Positions 46,616-54,886 of a stretch of DNA of 64,000 nt are shown one piece after another; the first letter of the stretch is position 1; each line of letters begins with the position of its first letter. Under the pieces are notes generated by a model. It did no database searches. It saw nothing but the letters and a program-made list of their open reading frames with translations, and was not told the DNA's origin. Where the stretch lies: assembly GCA_016722295.1 (NCBI GenBank), contig JADKGL010000008.1:62001-126000 (forward strand), read 5' to 3'. The DNA is from Saprospiraceae bacterium (GTDB lineage: Bacteria; Bacteroidota; Bacteroidia; Chitinophagales; Saprospiraceae). Position numbers and translations under genes: made by a program.

Positions 46616-48050
46616 GTGAAAGATACCAAAATATACGATTTTCTCTCTAATCTTAGTGCTACTGAGCTGAATCGATTCCATCGTTATTTGGATTCGCCAT
46701 ACCACAATCGGAATGTTTGGTGCAAAGAGCTTTTTAATCTTTTGGAGACACATATTCGATCTGAGGATGATGCTGAATTAAGTAAGCATAGCTTATTTGC
46801 TCAAATCTTCAACAACGAGAATTATGACGATAAGCGTTTTAGAAAACTTTGCTCAGATCTCTTGGATTTAGGGGAAGCATATTTGGCACAAGAAATCTAT
46901 CAATCAAATCCTTTGCATCAGGCAAATTATCTCCTTCAGGCTGTGCATCAAAGGCAATTAGAAAAAATGTATAATAGTGCAACCAATTCAGTGAAAAATC
47001 TATCTGCAAAACAATATCAAAGACCTGCTTCATATTATTATTATCAATATGAGATAGAAAAAAAACCTCTATAAATTACAAAATCTTGAGGTCAAGCGAG
47101 CCAGTAAAGATAGTATTCAGCTAATTAATCTCAGCGAAATCGTCAATAATCTCGATTATTTCTACATCTCAGAAAAACTTAAATACTATTGTTCTCTACT
47201 CTCTTGGAATAAAATCGTAAGTCTTGACCACAAAGTATTATTTATCGATGATATCATTCAAATCGCAGAAAAAAGAAGAATTCAAACATATTCCCCTATT
47301 GCAATATATCTTAAAATTTATTATACTTATATTGAATTCAGAAAATGAAGAGCATTATTTTGACTTAAAAAAACTAATTACTAATAATCTTGATATATTT
47401 CCAATCGATGAAGCAAAAGATATAATGGATTCTGTAATAAATTATACCATCCAAAAACAAAATAGTGGTAAATTAGAATATGCCAAGAAAGCTTTGATCT
47501 TTACAAAATTTCATTAGAAAAAGAAACAATATTTATTAACGGGGAAATTACACCTTGGTCATTTAAAAATATTGTAACAAATTCTCTAAGGCTAAAAGAA
47601 TATGAATGGACAGAAAATTTTATAAATGATTACAGTCAAAAAATAAATGCAACTTATAGGCAGAATGCAATAAATTACAATTTAGCATTTTAAATTTTAT
47701 AAAAAAAATATAATAAAGTAATACCATTATTACAAAAAGTGGAATATGATGAAGAATATTACGGACTAGATTCAAAGGTTCAATTATTAATTACTTACTA
47801 TGAACTTAAAGAATTGGAAGTTTTGTCAGCTTTTCTAGATAGTTTTAAAATTTACATTAAAAGAAATAAAAATATTCCAGTTGAAAATAAATTGAGATAT
47901 TCAAATTTAATATCTTACTCAAGAAAAATTATGAAACTAGAAGATGCCGATACTATTCAAATTAAAAAATTAAAATCGGAAATAGAACAATCTACATCTG
48001 TTGCTAAACCATGGCTATTGGAAAAGTTAGATGAACTGCTTATAAATTAA
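46616..48050 (+). pseudogene. Unknown-family protein gene broken by at least five one-base indels
   Basis: One gene of about 478 codons can be followed through all three frames. Start GTG 46616 (KDTKIYDFLSNLSATELNRF). Breaks: one extra A in A8 at 47058-47065 (then NLYKLQNLEVKRASKDS...), a shift near 47325-47340 (into NSENEEHYFDLKKLI), a missing base near 47493 (into DLYKISLEKETIFING), a missing T at 47688-47691 and a missing A in A8 at 47701-47708 (into KKYNKVIPLLQKVEYDEEYY), ending at 48050. The amino acid pattern is that of a long all-helical repeat protein. I do not recognise a described family. Either a decaying gene or uncorrected long-read errors. Confidence 0.75.
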
Positions 48051-48079
48051 ACTTAATGTGATCCAAGTTATAGAATTAA

Positions 48080-48689
48080 TACCTTGTTAGTAGCACAATC
48101 ATTGAGTTATTTCTATTTTATTCCTGTACTCCTGCAAAGAAAACAAACTCCCTATCCTTGGTCATAGATATGAAGAGAATGGTAAAACGGTTTATTCTCA
48201 GATTCCAGAATTTATATTGATTAATCAAAATGGTGATACACTTACGCGAGACAGTTTACGTGGTAAAATTCATGTAGCGGATTTCTTTTTTACTTCTTGC
48301 CCGACGATCTGTCCTAAAGTGATGCGCGGTATGATGGAGATCGAAGAGACTTTTCGCAATAATCCCAAACTCGCATACCTCTGCTTCAGTATCGACTATA
48401 AAAGAGACTCAGTTCCTAGACTTTTAAATTACTATACTAAGCTTGGACTTCAGAATCCAAACTTTCACTTATTGACTGGACCAACAAAAGAAGCTATCGA
48501 CACATTAGCTGATGATTATATGAGTATAGCAAATGAAGATCCAGATGTTCCAGGTGGATTTGATCATAGCGGATATATACTTTTGTGGACAATTCGTATC
48601 ATATTCGTGCTTATGCACTAGGAACTGATGCAAATGATGTAAAACGACTCATAAATGACATTAATTTACTCCTAAAAGAAACAAATTAG
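48080..48689 (+). pseudogene. SCO1/SenC copper-chaperone-like protein, frameshifted
   Basis: A thioredoxin-fold SCO protein of about 200 residues. The central frame has FILINQNGDTLTRDSLRGK, then HVADFFFTSCPTICPKVMRG with the copper-binding C-P-x-x-C-P motif, and the later conserved His in GGFDHSGYILL. The last conserved stretch lies in another frame: adding a T to the T4 run at 48581-48584 gives VDNSYHIRAYALGTDANDVK and ends at 48689. The N-terminus is also out of frame: a lipobox-like FLFYSC occurs near 48110 and the frame must change before CKENKLPILG. SCO proteins deliver copper to cytochrome oxidase CuA. Two or more one-base indels; error or decay. Confidence 0.8.
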
Positions 48690-48727
48690 GACAAAACACT
48701 GCTCAACTTGTACTGAAAATTTAATTC

Positions 48728-48761
48728 TTTTGGTGGCCGCTTATTTGCAGTCCTACATTTG
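48728..48761 (+). promoter_or_regulatory. Promoter for the metalloprotease gene
   Basis: TTTTG at 48728-48732, 21-nt spacer, TACATTTG at 48754-48761; a 54-nt leader precedes the ATG at 48816. Both boxes match the Bacteroidota consensus. Confidence 0.7.
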
Positions 48762-48815
48762 TACCATCGACACCGAAAAAGATTAAATTTTTTTTAACCC
48801 CAAAATTTTTTACAA

Positions 48816-51149
48816 ATGAAATGGTTCCTACAAGTTGCAATGATTGCAATCTATTTAACTGCAAGTTTCGCTTTGGATGCGCAAGATCATCGATCAAAAT
48901 TCCAATCTACAACATTAAATAATGCGAATAGCCAAATCGCAAATTCGATTTTTTCAGCAATTGAAAAAAACGAAAAATTTAACAAACAACGGCCATTCCA
49001 AAAATTCAAAAAAGCATCGATTGACAAGTCGATTTTGAAAGACGGAATTCTGGCTGAAATCGACCCGCAATTTTTAAATGATATCTACCGCAATGCCCCA
49101 GACTATGTGGAGATAGAACTACCCAATGAACATGGTGAATCACAACAAATTTTTCTACAAAAAACAACGCTCTACTCTGAAACTTTTCGTGTAACAAGTT
49201 CATCAAGCGGAGGAAAATCAATACCCGCAGCTCAAGGCATACATTATCATGGAATCATTGAGAATGAAACTTCATCAATCGTTGCATTGAGTTTTTTTGA
49301 AGGAGAAATGATTGGAATGGTCAGTACTGAAACTGGTGGGAGGACAGTGATTCATCCTTCCACTTTTTCAAATTCAGAATATTTAATTTATAAAGATTCT
49401 GATTTGAACTTTAAACCTAATATGGCTTGTGGTTCTGAGCTATTAACAGATCATCCATTAGAAGAAATCAATCCAAACAAACCCGAAAGTAATGGTGATT
49501 GTGTCAAAGTATTTATCGAATGTGATCATGCATTATATCTCAATAAAGGCAGTGTGGTGAATACAACAAATTATATTTCAGCTATTTTTAACAATGTAGC
49601 AGCACTCTATGCAAATGAAAACATCACTGTAAAAATTTCTGAAATTTTTGTTTGGACAAGTCCAGATGCTTATAGTACAACTAACTCAGTGAATGCATTA
49701 TATCAATTTCGTTCTGCTCGACAGAGTTTCAATGGTGATATAGCTCATCTAGCTGCTTTAGGCGGTCAAAATATTGGAGGAGTGGCTTGGTTAAATGGAT
49801 TGTGCTCATCATATAAATATGGCTACAGCAATATTCATGCAAGCTATCAGAATGTACCAATCTATTCTTGGAATGTAGAGGTGATAACTCATGAGATAGG
49901 TCACAATCTTGGATCAAATCATACACAATGGTGTGGATGGTTGGGTGGACCTATTGACAATTGTTATAACCCTGAAGGTACATGTAATCCAGGTCCTGCA
50001 CCTACCAATGGAGGAACTATCATGTCCTATTGTCATCTCACTCCATACGGTATAAATTTTGCAAATGGCTTCGGGATATTGCCAGGTAATGCAATAAGAA
50101 ATAAAATACTCAACGCGACCTGTCTTAGTTCATGCGAAAGTTCTGGTGGTGGAACAAGTTCTTGTGGTGTGCCTGAATCATTGACTAGTACTAATATAAC
50201 ACAAACCAGTGCTATAATTAATTGGAATGCCATAACAGGAGCGACTAATTATAAAGTAGAATACAAAGCAAGTACAGCTAGTACATGGTCTTACATCACT
50301 ACTACCAGTGCAAGTTATGCATTAACTAATTTATTTGCCAACATGAATTATCAATTTCGTGTCCAAGCGAATTGCGGAACTACTAGTGGTTCATTTTCTG
50401 CTACAAACTCTTTCAACACATTACAATCTGCAGGATACTGCGAATCAAAAGGATTGAGTAGTGAAATGGAATGGATTGAATTCTTTAAAATTACAACACT
50501 TGAAAATTATTCAGGAAATAACAATGGCTACTTAGATGTCTCAAAAATAACAAATCCAGTAATTGGGAGAGGAAAAGTAATACAAATCTATTTTTCATCT
50601 GGGCAAGTTAATCTGCCAAGAAGAATGTACTGGAGAGTTTGGATAGACTACAATCAAAATGGAAATTTTGCTGATGCGGGAGAATTGCTTGTGAGTGGTT
50701 ATAGTTCTAGTCTTTCTCAAATTTATGTAAACACATTAATACCAACTACCGCTAAAACAGGTAAAACGAGATTACGTATTGCAATGAAATATGGCGGATT
50801 GCCAAATAACTGTGAAATTTTTACAAGAGGTGAAGTTGAAGACTATACAGTAGATATCCAAGATGTGAGCTTCTTAGACAATAAAATAGCCGAATCTAAA
50901 AATGATTTTTTACTTACTCCAAATCCAGCTAGTGATGAACTTAGATTACAATACCTATCACTCAAAGAACAAAAATGTACTATTAACATTGTCTCTCAGA
51001 CAGGAGTACTCTTAGGTTCAAAATCACAAATCAACTCGATAGGACAAAACTTCCTTTCGATTCCAATAGAACATTTAGATGCGGGAATTTATTTTATAGA
51101 GTTTCAAACAGAAGGTATACGGAAAACACAAAAGTTTATAAAGATTTAG
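48816..51149 (+). CDS. Secreted M12B/reprolysin-like metalloprotease with Fn3, GEVED and T9SS domains
   Basis: A 777-residue secreted zinc protease. Signal peptide about 1-22. An N-terminal propeptide-like region (to about residue 200) precedes the metzincin domain, with HEIGHNLGSNH at residues 359-369 (His359, Glu360, His363, His369) and a Met-turn candidate in TIMSYCH. Then a fibronectin type III domain (SLTSTNITQTSAIINWNAIT to FRVQANCGT), a GEVED-type domain (WRVWIDYNQNGNFADAGELL, CEIFTRGEVEDYTVDIQ) and a T9SS type A domain (LLTPNPASDELRLQYL to TQKFIKI). Likely exported to the surface or medium to degrade protein. Targets unknown. Confidence 0.94.
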   Translation: MKWFLQVAMIAIYLTASFALDAQDHRSKFQSTTLNNANSQIANSIFSAIEKNEKFNKQRPFQKFKKASIDKSILKDGILAEIDPQFLNDIYRNAPDYVEIELPNEHGESQQIFLQKTTLYSETFRVTSSSSGGKSIPAAQGIHYHGIIENETSSIVALSFFEGEMIGMVSTETGGRTVIHPSTFSNSEYLIYKDSDLNFKPNMACGSELLTDHPLEEINPNKPESNGDCVKVFIECDHALYLNKGSVVNTTNYISAIFNNVAALYANENITVKISEIFVWTSPDAYSTTNSVNALYQFRSARQSFNGDIAHLAALGGQNIGGVAWLNGLCSSYKYGYSNIHASYQNVPIYSWNVEVITHEIGHNLGSNHTQWCGWLGGPIDNCYNPEGTCNPGPAPTNGGTIMSYCHLTPYGINFANGFGILPGNAIRNKILNATCLSSCESSGGGTSSCGVPESLTSTNITQTSAIINWNAITGATNYKVEYKASTASTWSYITTTSASYALTNLFANMNYQFRVQANCGTTSGSFSATNSFNTLQSAGYCESKGLSSEMEWIEFFKITTLENYSGNNNGYLDVSKITNPVIGRGKVIQIYFSSGQVNLPRRMYWRVWIDYNQNGNFADAGELLVSGYSSSLSQIYVNTLIPTTAKTGKTRLRIAMKYGGLPNNCEIFTRGEVEDYTVDIQDVSFLDNKIAESKNDFLLTPNPASDELRLQYLSLKEQKCTINIVSQTGVLLGSKSQINSIGQNFLSIPIEHLDAGIYFIEFQTEGIRKTQKFIKI

Positions 51150-51169
51150 GATAGAGTGTATGAGGATGT

Positions 51170-51195
51170 AAGCCGATCTTTAAGAAGGTCGGCTT
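51170..51195. terminator. Strong hairpin terminator between convergent genes
   Basis: AAGCCGATCTT (51170-51180) pairs with AAGGTCGGCTT (51185-51195), 11 bp with one G-T wobble, loop TAAG, then CTTCCATTTTATTTT. Serves the protease gene and, on the other strand, holA. Confidence 0.8.
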
Positions 51196-51209
51196 CTTCC
51201 ATTTTATTT

Positions 51210-52247
51210 TCAACGTTGAATTCTATCTTTGATAGAGTAAATAAATCCTAAGGTCATTTCCATAAACAACTCTTCCTCATTTATTCTAACAGCATTTATT
51301 CCTTTTGATTTGAGGTCGAATTTTTTTAAGATTGAAAAAGAATTGTGGATTTCTTCGATAGAATATTTTGCTGCAACTTCTCTATATTCTTTTATTAAAC
51401 CTATAAATGGCAACTGGATTAATTCTGAAATCTCCTTATCGGATCGATGAAGATTAGACTTCACAATCCATAGTTTAGAAAAGTAACTATACAATGACCC
51501 AATGATGAGAAGTAAAGGCGTGTTTTTCAATTGTTTTTGCATGTTCTGAGCGATAAAATACAATTTTGAATAATCCTTTATGGTCAATGCTTTTTGATAT
51601 TCAAACGCATTAAATTCGCGACTAACTCCAATCGCATCCATAACTTCTTCAACCGTAATTAGTTGCTTTGCTTCTTTGCCAATAGCTAGTTTTGAAACTT
51701 CATTTTTCAATTGTTTTAAATTCGCACCAACCATATCGATCAATGCTTGATTGGCTTCATTCTGTATCTTCACTGATTCTTCTTGACAAAGATCATTAAT
51801 AAATTTTGTCAACTGGAATTCCTTTAATGGCTTTGATTCAAAATAGCTTGTTTTTTCCTTTACTTTTTTTGACCAAGCCAATCGTCCATCAGGTTTTTTA
51901 TTTTTATAACAAATGATTAAAATATTTTCTTCTGGAAAATGATCTATAAGTGGAATAAAATTTTCCCATTCCTTATCTTTAATTTCTTGAGCTTCTCTGA
52001 GTAAAATAAACTTATTCCCTCCAAAAAATGTTTTTTGTCTCACCAAATCAGAAAGTTCCTTTATACTAATATCTTTGCCGTAAAGGATATACTGAGAGAA
52101 TTCCTTAGATTCTTCAGGAATTATAGTAGACTCAGCAAGAATAGCTAATTCATCGATAAAATAAGTCTCTTCGCCACATAAGAAATAAATGGGCTTATAG
52201 TCTTTCTTCTTGAAATCTGAAATTATATCGCTATATTCTACTTGCAT
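51210..52247 (-). CDS. holA: DNA polymerase III delta subunit
   Basis: A 345-residue delta subunit, which opens the sliding clamp in the clamp loader. Family features: IYFLCGEETYFIDELAILAE near the N-terminus (replacing a Walker A loop), FILLREAQEIKDKEW, ILIICYKNKKPDGRLAW, MVGANLKQLKNEVSKL and the C-terminal alpha collar. It is divergent from the surE operon. I start at ATG 52247; an in-frame TTG at 52253 is possible. Confidence 0.93.
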   Translation of the reverse strand: MQVEYSDIISDFKKKDYKPIYFLCGEETYFIDELAILAESTIIPEESKEFSQYILYGKDISIKELSDLVRQKTFFGGNKFILLREAQEIKDKEWENFIPLIDHFPEENILIICYKNKKPDGRLAWSKKVKEKTSYFESKPLKEFQLTKFINDLCQEESVKIQNEANQALIDMVGANLKQLKNEVSKLAIGKEAKQLITVEEVMDAIGVSREFNAFEYQKALTIKDYSKLYFIAQNMQKQLKNTPLLLIIGSLYSYFSKLWIVKSNLHRSDKEISELIQLPFIGLIKEYREVAAKYSIEEIHNSFSILKKFDLKSKGINAVRINEEELFMEMTLGFIYSIKDRIQR

Positions 52248-52282
52248 CGTCAAATAAGGGTAAAATTAGAATCAAGACTTCA

Positions 52283-52290
52283 TATATTTG
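52283..52290 (+). promoter_or_regulatory. -7 box for the surE-priA operon
   Basis: TATATTTG, exact consensus, 17 nt before the surE ATG at 52308. Confidence 0.55.
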
Positions 52291-52307
52291 CATTAGTTTA
52301 GAAAATC

Positions 52308-53075
52308 ATGAAAAAAAAATTAATTTTAGTCACAAATGACGATGGCATTTTTGCTCCAGGCCTAAAAGCGCTAGTCAACATCGCTAAAAAGCATGGTGAA
52401 GTCATCGTGATTGCACCTAATTCTCCTCAATCTGGGATGGGTCATGCCATTACAATAAATAAACCCCTTCGCATTCATAAAGTAGATGTGTTTAAAGGGA
52501 TTGAAGCTTATGAATGCAGTGGCACCCCCGTAGATTGTGTCAAATTAGCAAAAAATGTAGTACTGAAAAACCGCAAAATAGATCTATGTCTTTCTGGAAT
52601 AAATCATGGATCAAATGCTTCAATAAATATTATTTATTCAGGAACAATGTCTGCAGCGATGGAAGCCTCTTTAGAAGGAATTCCTTCAATAGGTTTTAGT
52701 CTATTAGATTATTCCTTCGATGCCGATTTTTCACAAGCTGCTTCACATCTTTCTACGATTATTAAACAAGTATTAAAGACTGGTTTGTATAATTGCAAAC
52801 TATTAAATGTCAATATTCCTAAGTTGAGTAAAGCCAAAATTAAAGGAATCAAAGTATGTAGACAAGCTGAAGGCAATTGGGTAGAGGAATTCAAAGAAGC
52901 CGTTGATCCACGAAATGAAAAATATTACTGGCTTACTGGTAAGTTTGCCAACATAGATCAGGGAAAAGATACTGATTTACATGCCTTAGAAAAAGGGTAC
53001 ATCAGTATCGTACCAAGTGGACATGATCTCACTTTACATAATAGTATCGAGCCATTACGTTTCTTAGAAAGATAA
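52308..53075 (+). CDS. surE: 5'/3'-nucleotidase SurE
   Basis: A 255-residue SurE nucleotidase/polyphosphatase. The metal-binding N-terminal motif is LVTNDDGIFAPGLKAL (Asp-Asp), followed by APNSPQSGMGHAITI, CSGTPVDCVKLA and SGINHGSNASINIIYSGTMSAAMEA (written here as SGINHGSNAS and YSGTMSAAMEA). Length normal. It heads a five-gene unit: 4-nt gap to the next gene, then lpxB, a DUF486 protein and priA. Confidence 0.97.
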   Translation: MKKKLILVTNDDGIFAPGLKALVNIAKKHGEVIVIAPNSPQSGMGHAITINKPLRIHKVDVFKGIEAYECSGTPVDCVKLAKNVVLKNRKIDLCLSGINHGSNASINIIYSGTMSAAMEASLEGIPSIGFSLLDYSFDADFSQAASHLSTIIKQVLKTGLYNCKLLNVNIPKLSKAKIKGIKVCRQAEGNWVEEFKEAVDPRNEKYYWLTGKFANIDQGKDTDLHALEKGYISIVPSGHDLTLHNSIEPLRFLER

Positions 53076-53079
53076 ACAA

Positions 53080-53400
53080 ATGAATCCAATTTTAAAATAC
53101 GATAAAATTCTTTATGGATTACTATTAGGGATAGTTATACCTGTTATAGCATATGCCATTTTATTAATGATATATGACCAATTAGATGCTTGGGATATTC
53201 TAAGTGGCACTGGTCTTGCACCCAACTTTAGAGAACGAACAATAGGACTTATGGCGATTTTGGCGAACGCCATTCCTATGCAAATGGCAAATAATAGATA
53301 TTTAACAAATGCAATGCGTGGAATTATTTTTCCCACATTATTTTATGTTTGTCTTTGGATGTGTAACTATGGCTTTGAACTAGTAGGAATCAATGTCTAA
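53080..53400 (+). CDS. Small three-helix membrane protein between surE and lpxB
   Basis: A 106-residue protein not assigned to a described family. Three hydrophobic segments are visible: about 12-32 (YGLLLGIVIPVIAYAILLMI), 48-68 (around TIGLMAILANAIPMQMA) and 80-100 (IIFPTLFYVCLWMCNYGF), with a conserved-looking loop QMANNRYLTNAMRGI. Its last eight bases overlap the start of lpxB, and it begins 4 nt after surE, so it is co-translated with a lipid A gene. A helper role in lipid A or envelope synthesis is possible but purely by position. Confidence 0.82.
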   Translation: MNPILKYDKILYGLLLGIVIPVIAYAILLMIYDQLDAWDILSGTGLAPNFRERTIGLMAILANAIPMQMANNRYLTNAMRGIIFPTLFYVCLWMCNYGFELVGINV

Positions 53401-54505
53401 AAAAATCTATGTTATCGCAGCAGAGGCATCAGCTGATCTTCACACAAGTAGAATCATCTCTCAGCTTAAGCATTTACATTCTGATTGGCAATTTTATGGA
53501 TGGGGAGGTCAAAAAATGAAAGATGCAGGTGTTAACATTCTTACTCGATATGAAGATGTAAGTTTCATGGGATTCTATGAAGTTATAAAAAACATTAAAA
53601 CGATTTTTTCTCTCTTTAAAAAAACAAAGAAAGAATTACTGGAACTTAAGCCAGACTACGTACTATTAGTTGATTACCCTGGATTCAACCTTCGACTTGC
53701 AAAATGGCTTTCTGAGCATAATTTTCCTGTATATTATTTTATTTCACCTCAACTCTGGGCATGGAAACCTGGAAGAATAGAAACCATAAGAAAATACATC
53801 ACAAAACTAATCGTTATACTTCCATTTGAAAAAATCTATTTCCAAGAAAGAAACCTAGACGTACTATATGCAGGTCATCCTTTACTGGATACGATTACCA
53901 ATTTCGAACCAGATCTCAATTTTCGAAATAAAAATAATTTAAACTGTCAATCCATCATTGCATTATTACCAGGAAGTAGAAAACAAGAAATCGAGACCAT
54001 GCTACCATTTTATTTGGAGGCTAGTCTACATTTTCCAAAATTTCAAATCGTAATTGCTGGACTAAAACAACATCGAGAATTATATGAGAAATTAACAGTT
54101 AAATACAATTCTGTAAAAATTATTTATAATCAAAATTACAATCTGTTACATCACGCTCGATTCGCAATCGTGACTTCTGGAACAGCGACATTGGAGACAG
54201 CTCTATTCAATGTCCCTGAAATAGTCTGCTACAAAGGCAGTTCCATATCTTATCACATTGCAAAACGATTGATTCAAGTAAAATATATTTCTCTTGTAAA
54301 TTTAATCATGGATGAAGAAATTGTAAAAGAACTTATCCAAAATGAATGTACAGTAAAAAACATAACTGAAGAATGCAAGAAATTGAATAAATTGGAATTG
54401 CGAAGGAAAATGAAATTAAAATATCAAGTACTCCATTCGCGATTAGGTAATGGTAATGCAGTAGAGCAAATTTCTACATTTCTAGAACTTCAATGGAATA
54501 AATAA
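53393..54505 (+). CDS. lpxB: Lipid-A-disaccharide synthase
   Basis: A 370-residue GT19 enzyme joining UDP-diacylglucosamine and lipid X in lipid A synthesis at the inner membrane. Features: YVIAAEASADLHTSRII at the N-terminus, YGWGGQKMKDAGV, VDYPGFNLRLAKWL, ISPQLWAWKPGRI and LLPGSRKQEIETMLPFYL, then TSGTATLETALFNVPEIVCY. Complete. Other lpx genes are not in the window. It overlaps the small membrane protein upstream by 8 nt. Confidence 0.97.
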   Translation: MSKKIYVIAAEASADLHTSRIISQLKHLHSDWQFYGWGGQKMKDAGVNILTRYEDVSFMGFYEVIKNIKTIFSLFKKTKKELLELKPDYVLLVDYPGFNLRLAKWLSEHNFPVYYFISPQLWAWKPGRIETIRKYITKLIVILPFEKIYFQERNLDVLYAGHPLLDTITNFEPDLNFRNKNNLNCQSIIALLPGSRKQEIETMLPFYLEASLHFPKFQIVIAGLKQHRELYEKLTVKYNSVKIIYNQNYNLLHHARFAIVTSGTATLETALFNVPEIVCYKGSSISYHIAKRLIQVKYISLVNLIMDEEIVKELIQNECTVKNITEECKKLNKLELRRKMKLKYQVLHSRLGNGNAVEQISTFLELQWNK

Positions 54506-54509
54506 ATCT

Positions 54510-54878
54510 ATGAAAGGAATTACAACAATTACATTATTAGTAATCGCTAACCTTTTTATGACTTTTGCTTGGTATGGTCATTTGAAAATGAAAGATATCA
54601 GTTGGTTTTCAAAACTCAATCTATTTGCAGTGATTCTCTTTAGCTGGGGTCTAGCTTTTTTTGAATACTGTTTTCAAGTGCCTGCAAATAAAATTGGATA
54701 TGTAGACAATGGAGGTCCATTCAGCCTTTTCCAATTAAAAGTAATCCAAGAAATTATTACACTTACAGTATTTATTGTATTTTCAACTTTATACTTTCCG
54801 AATGAACATTTTAAAATGAATCATTTCATAAGTTTTGTATTACTCATAGGTGCAGTATATTTTGCTTTTAAAAATTAA
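54510..54878 (+). CDS. DUF486 (DMT-like) membrane protein
   Basis: A 122-residue protein with four predicted helices. The sequence FEYCFQVPANKIGY followed by FSLFQLKVIQEIITL is the DUF486 signature (E-Y-x-x-Q-V-P-A-N-R-I-G). The family resembles small multidrug-resistance proteins, but its function is unknown. It sits 4 nt after lpxB and 8 nt before priA. Confidence 0.93.
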   Translation: MKGITTITLLVIANLFMTFAWYGHLKMKDISWFSKLNLFAVILFSWGLAFFEYCFQVPANKIGYVDNGGPFSLFQLKVIQEIITLTVFIVFSTLYFPNEHFKMNHFISFVLLIGAVYFAFKN

Positions 54879-54886
54879 GCAATGAC

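Noticed and set aside
48051..48110. Separate short gene before the SCO1-like frame
   Set aside because: It reads better as the frameshifted signal peptide/lipobox of the SCO1 protein than as an independent gene.
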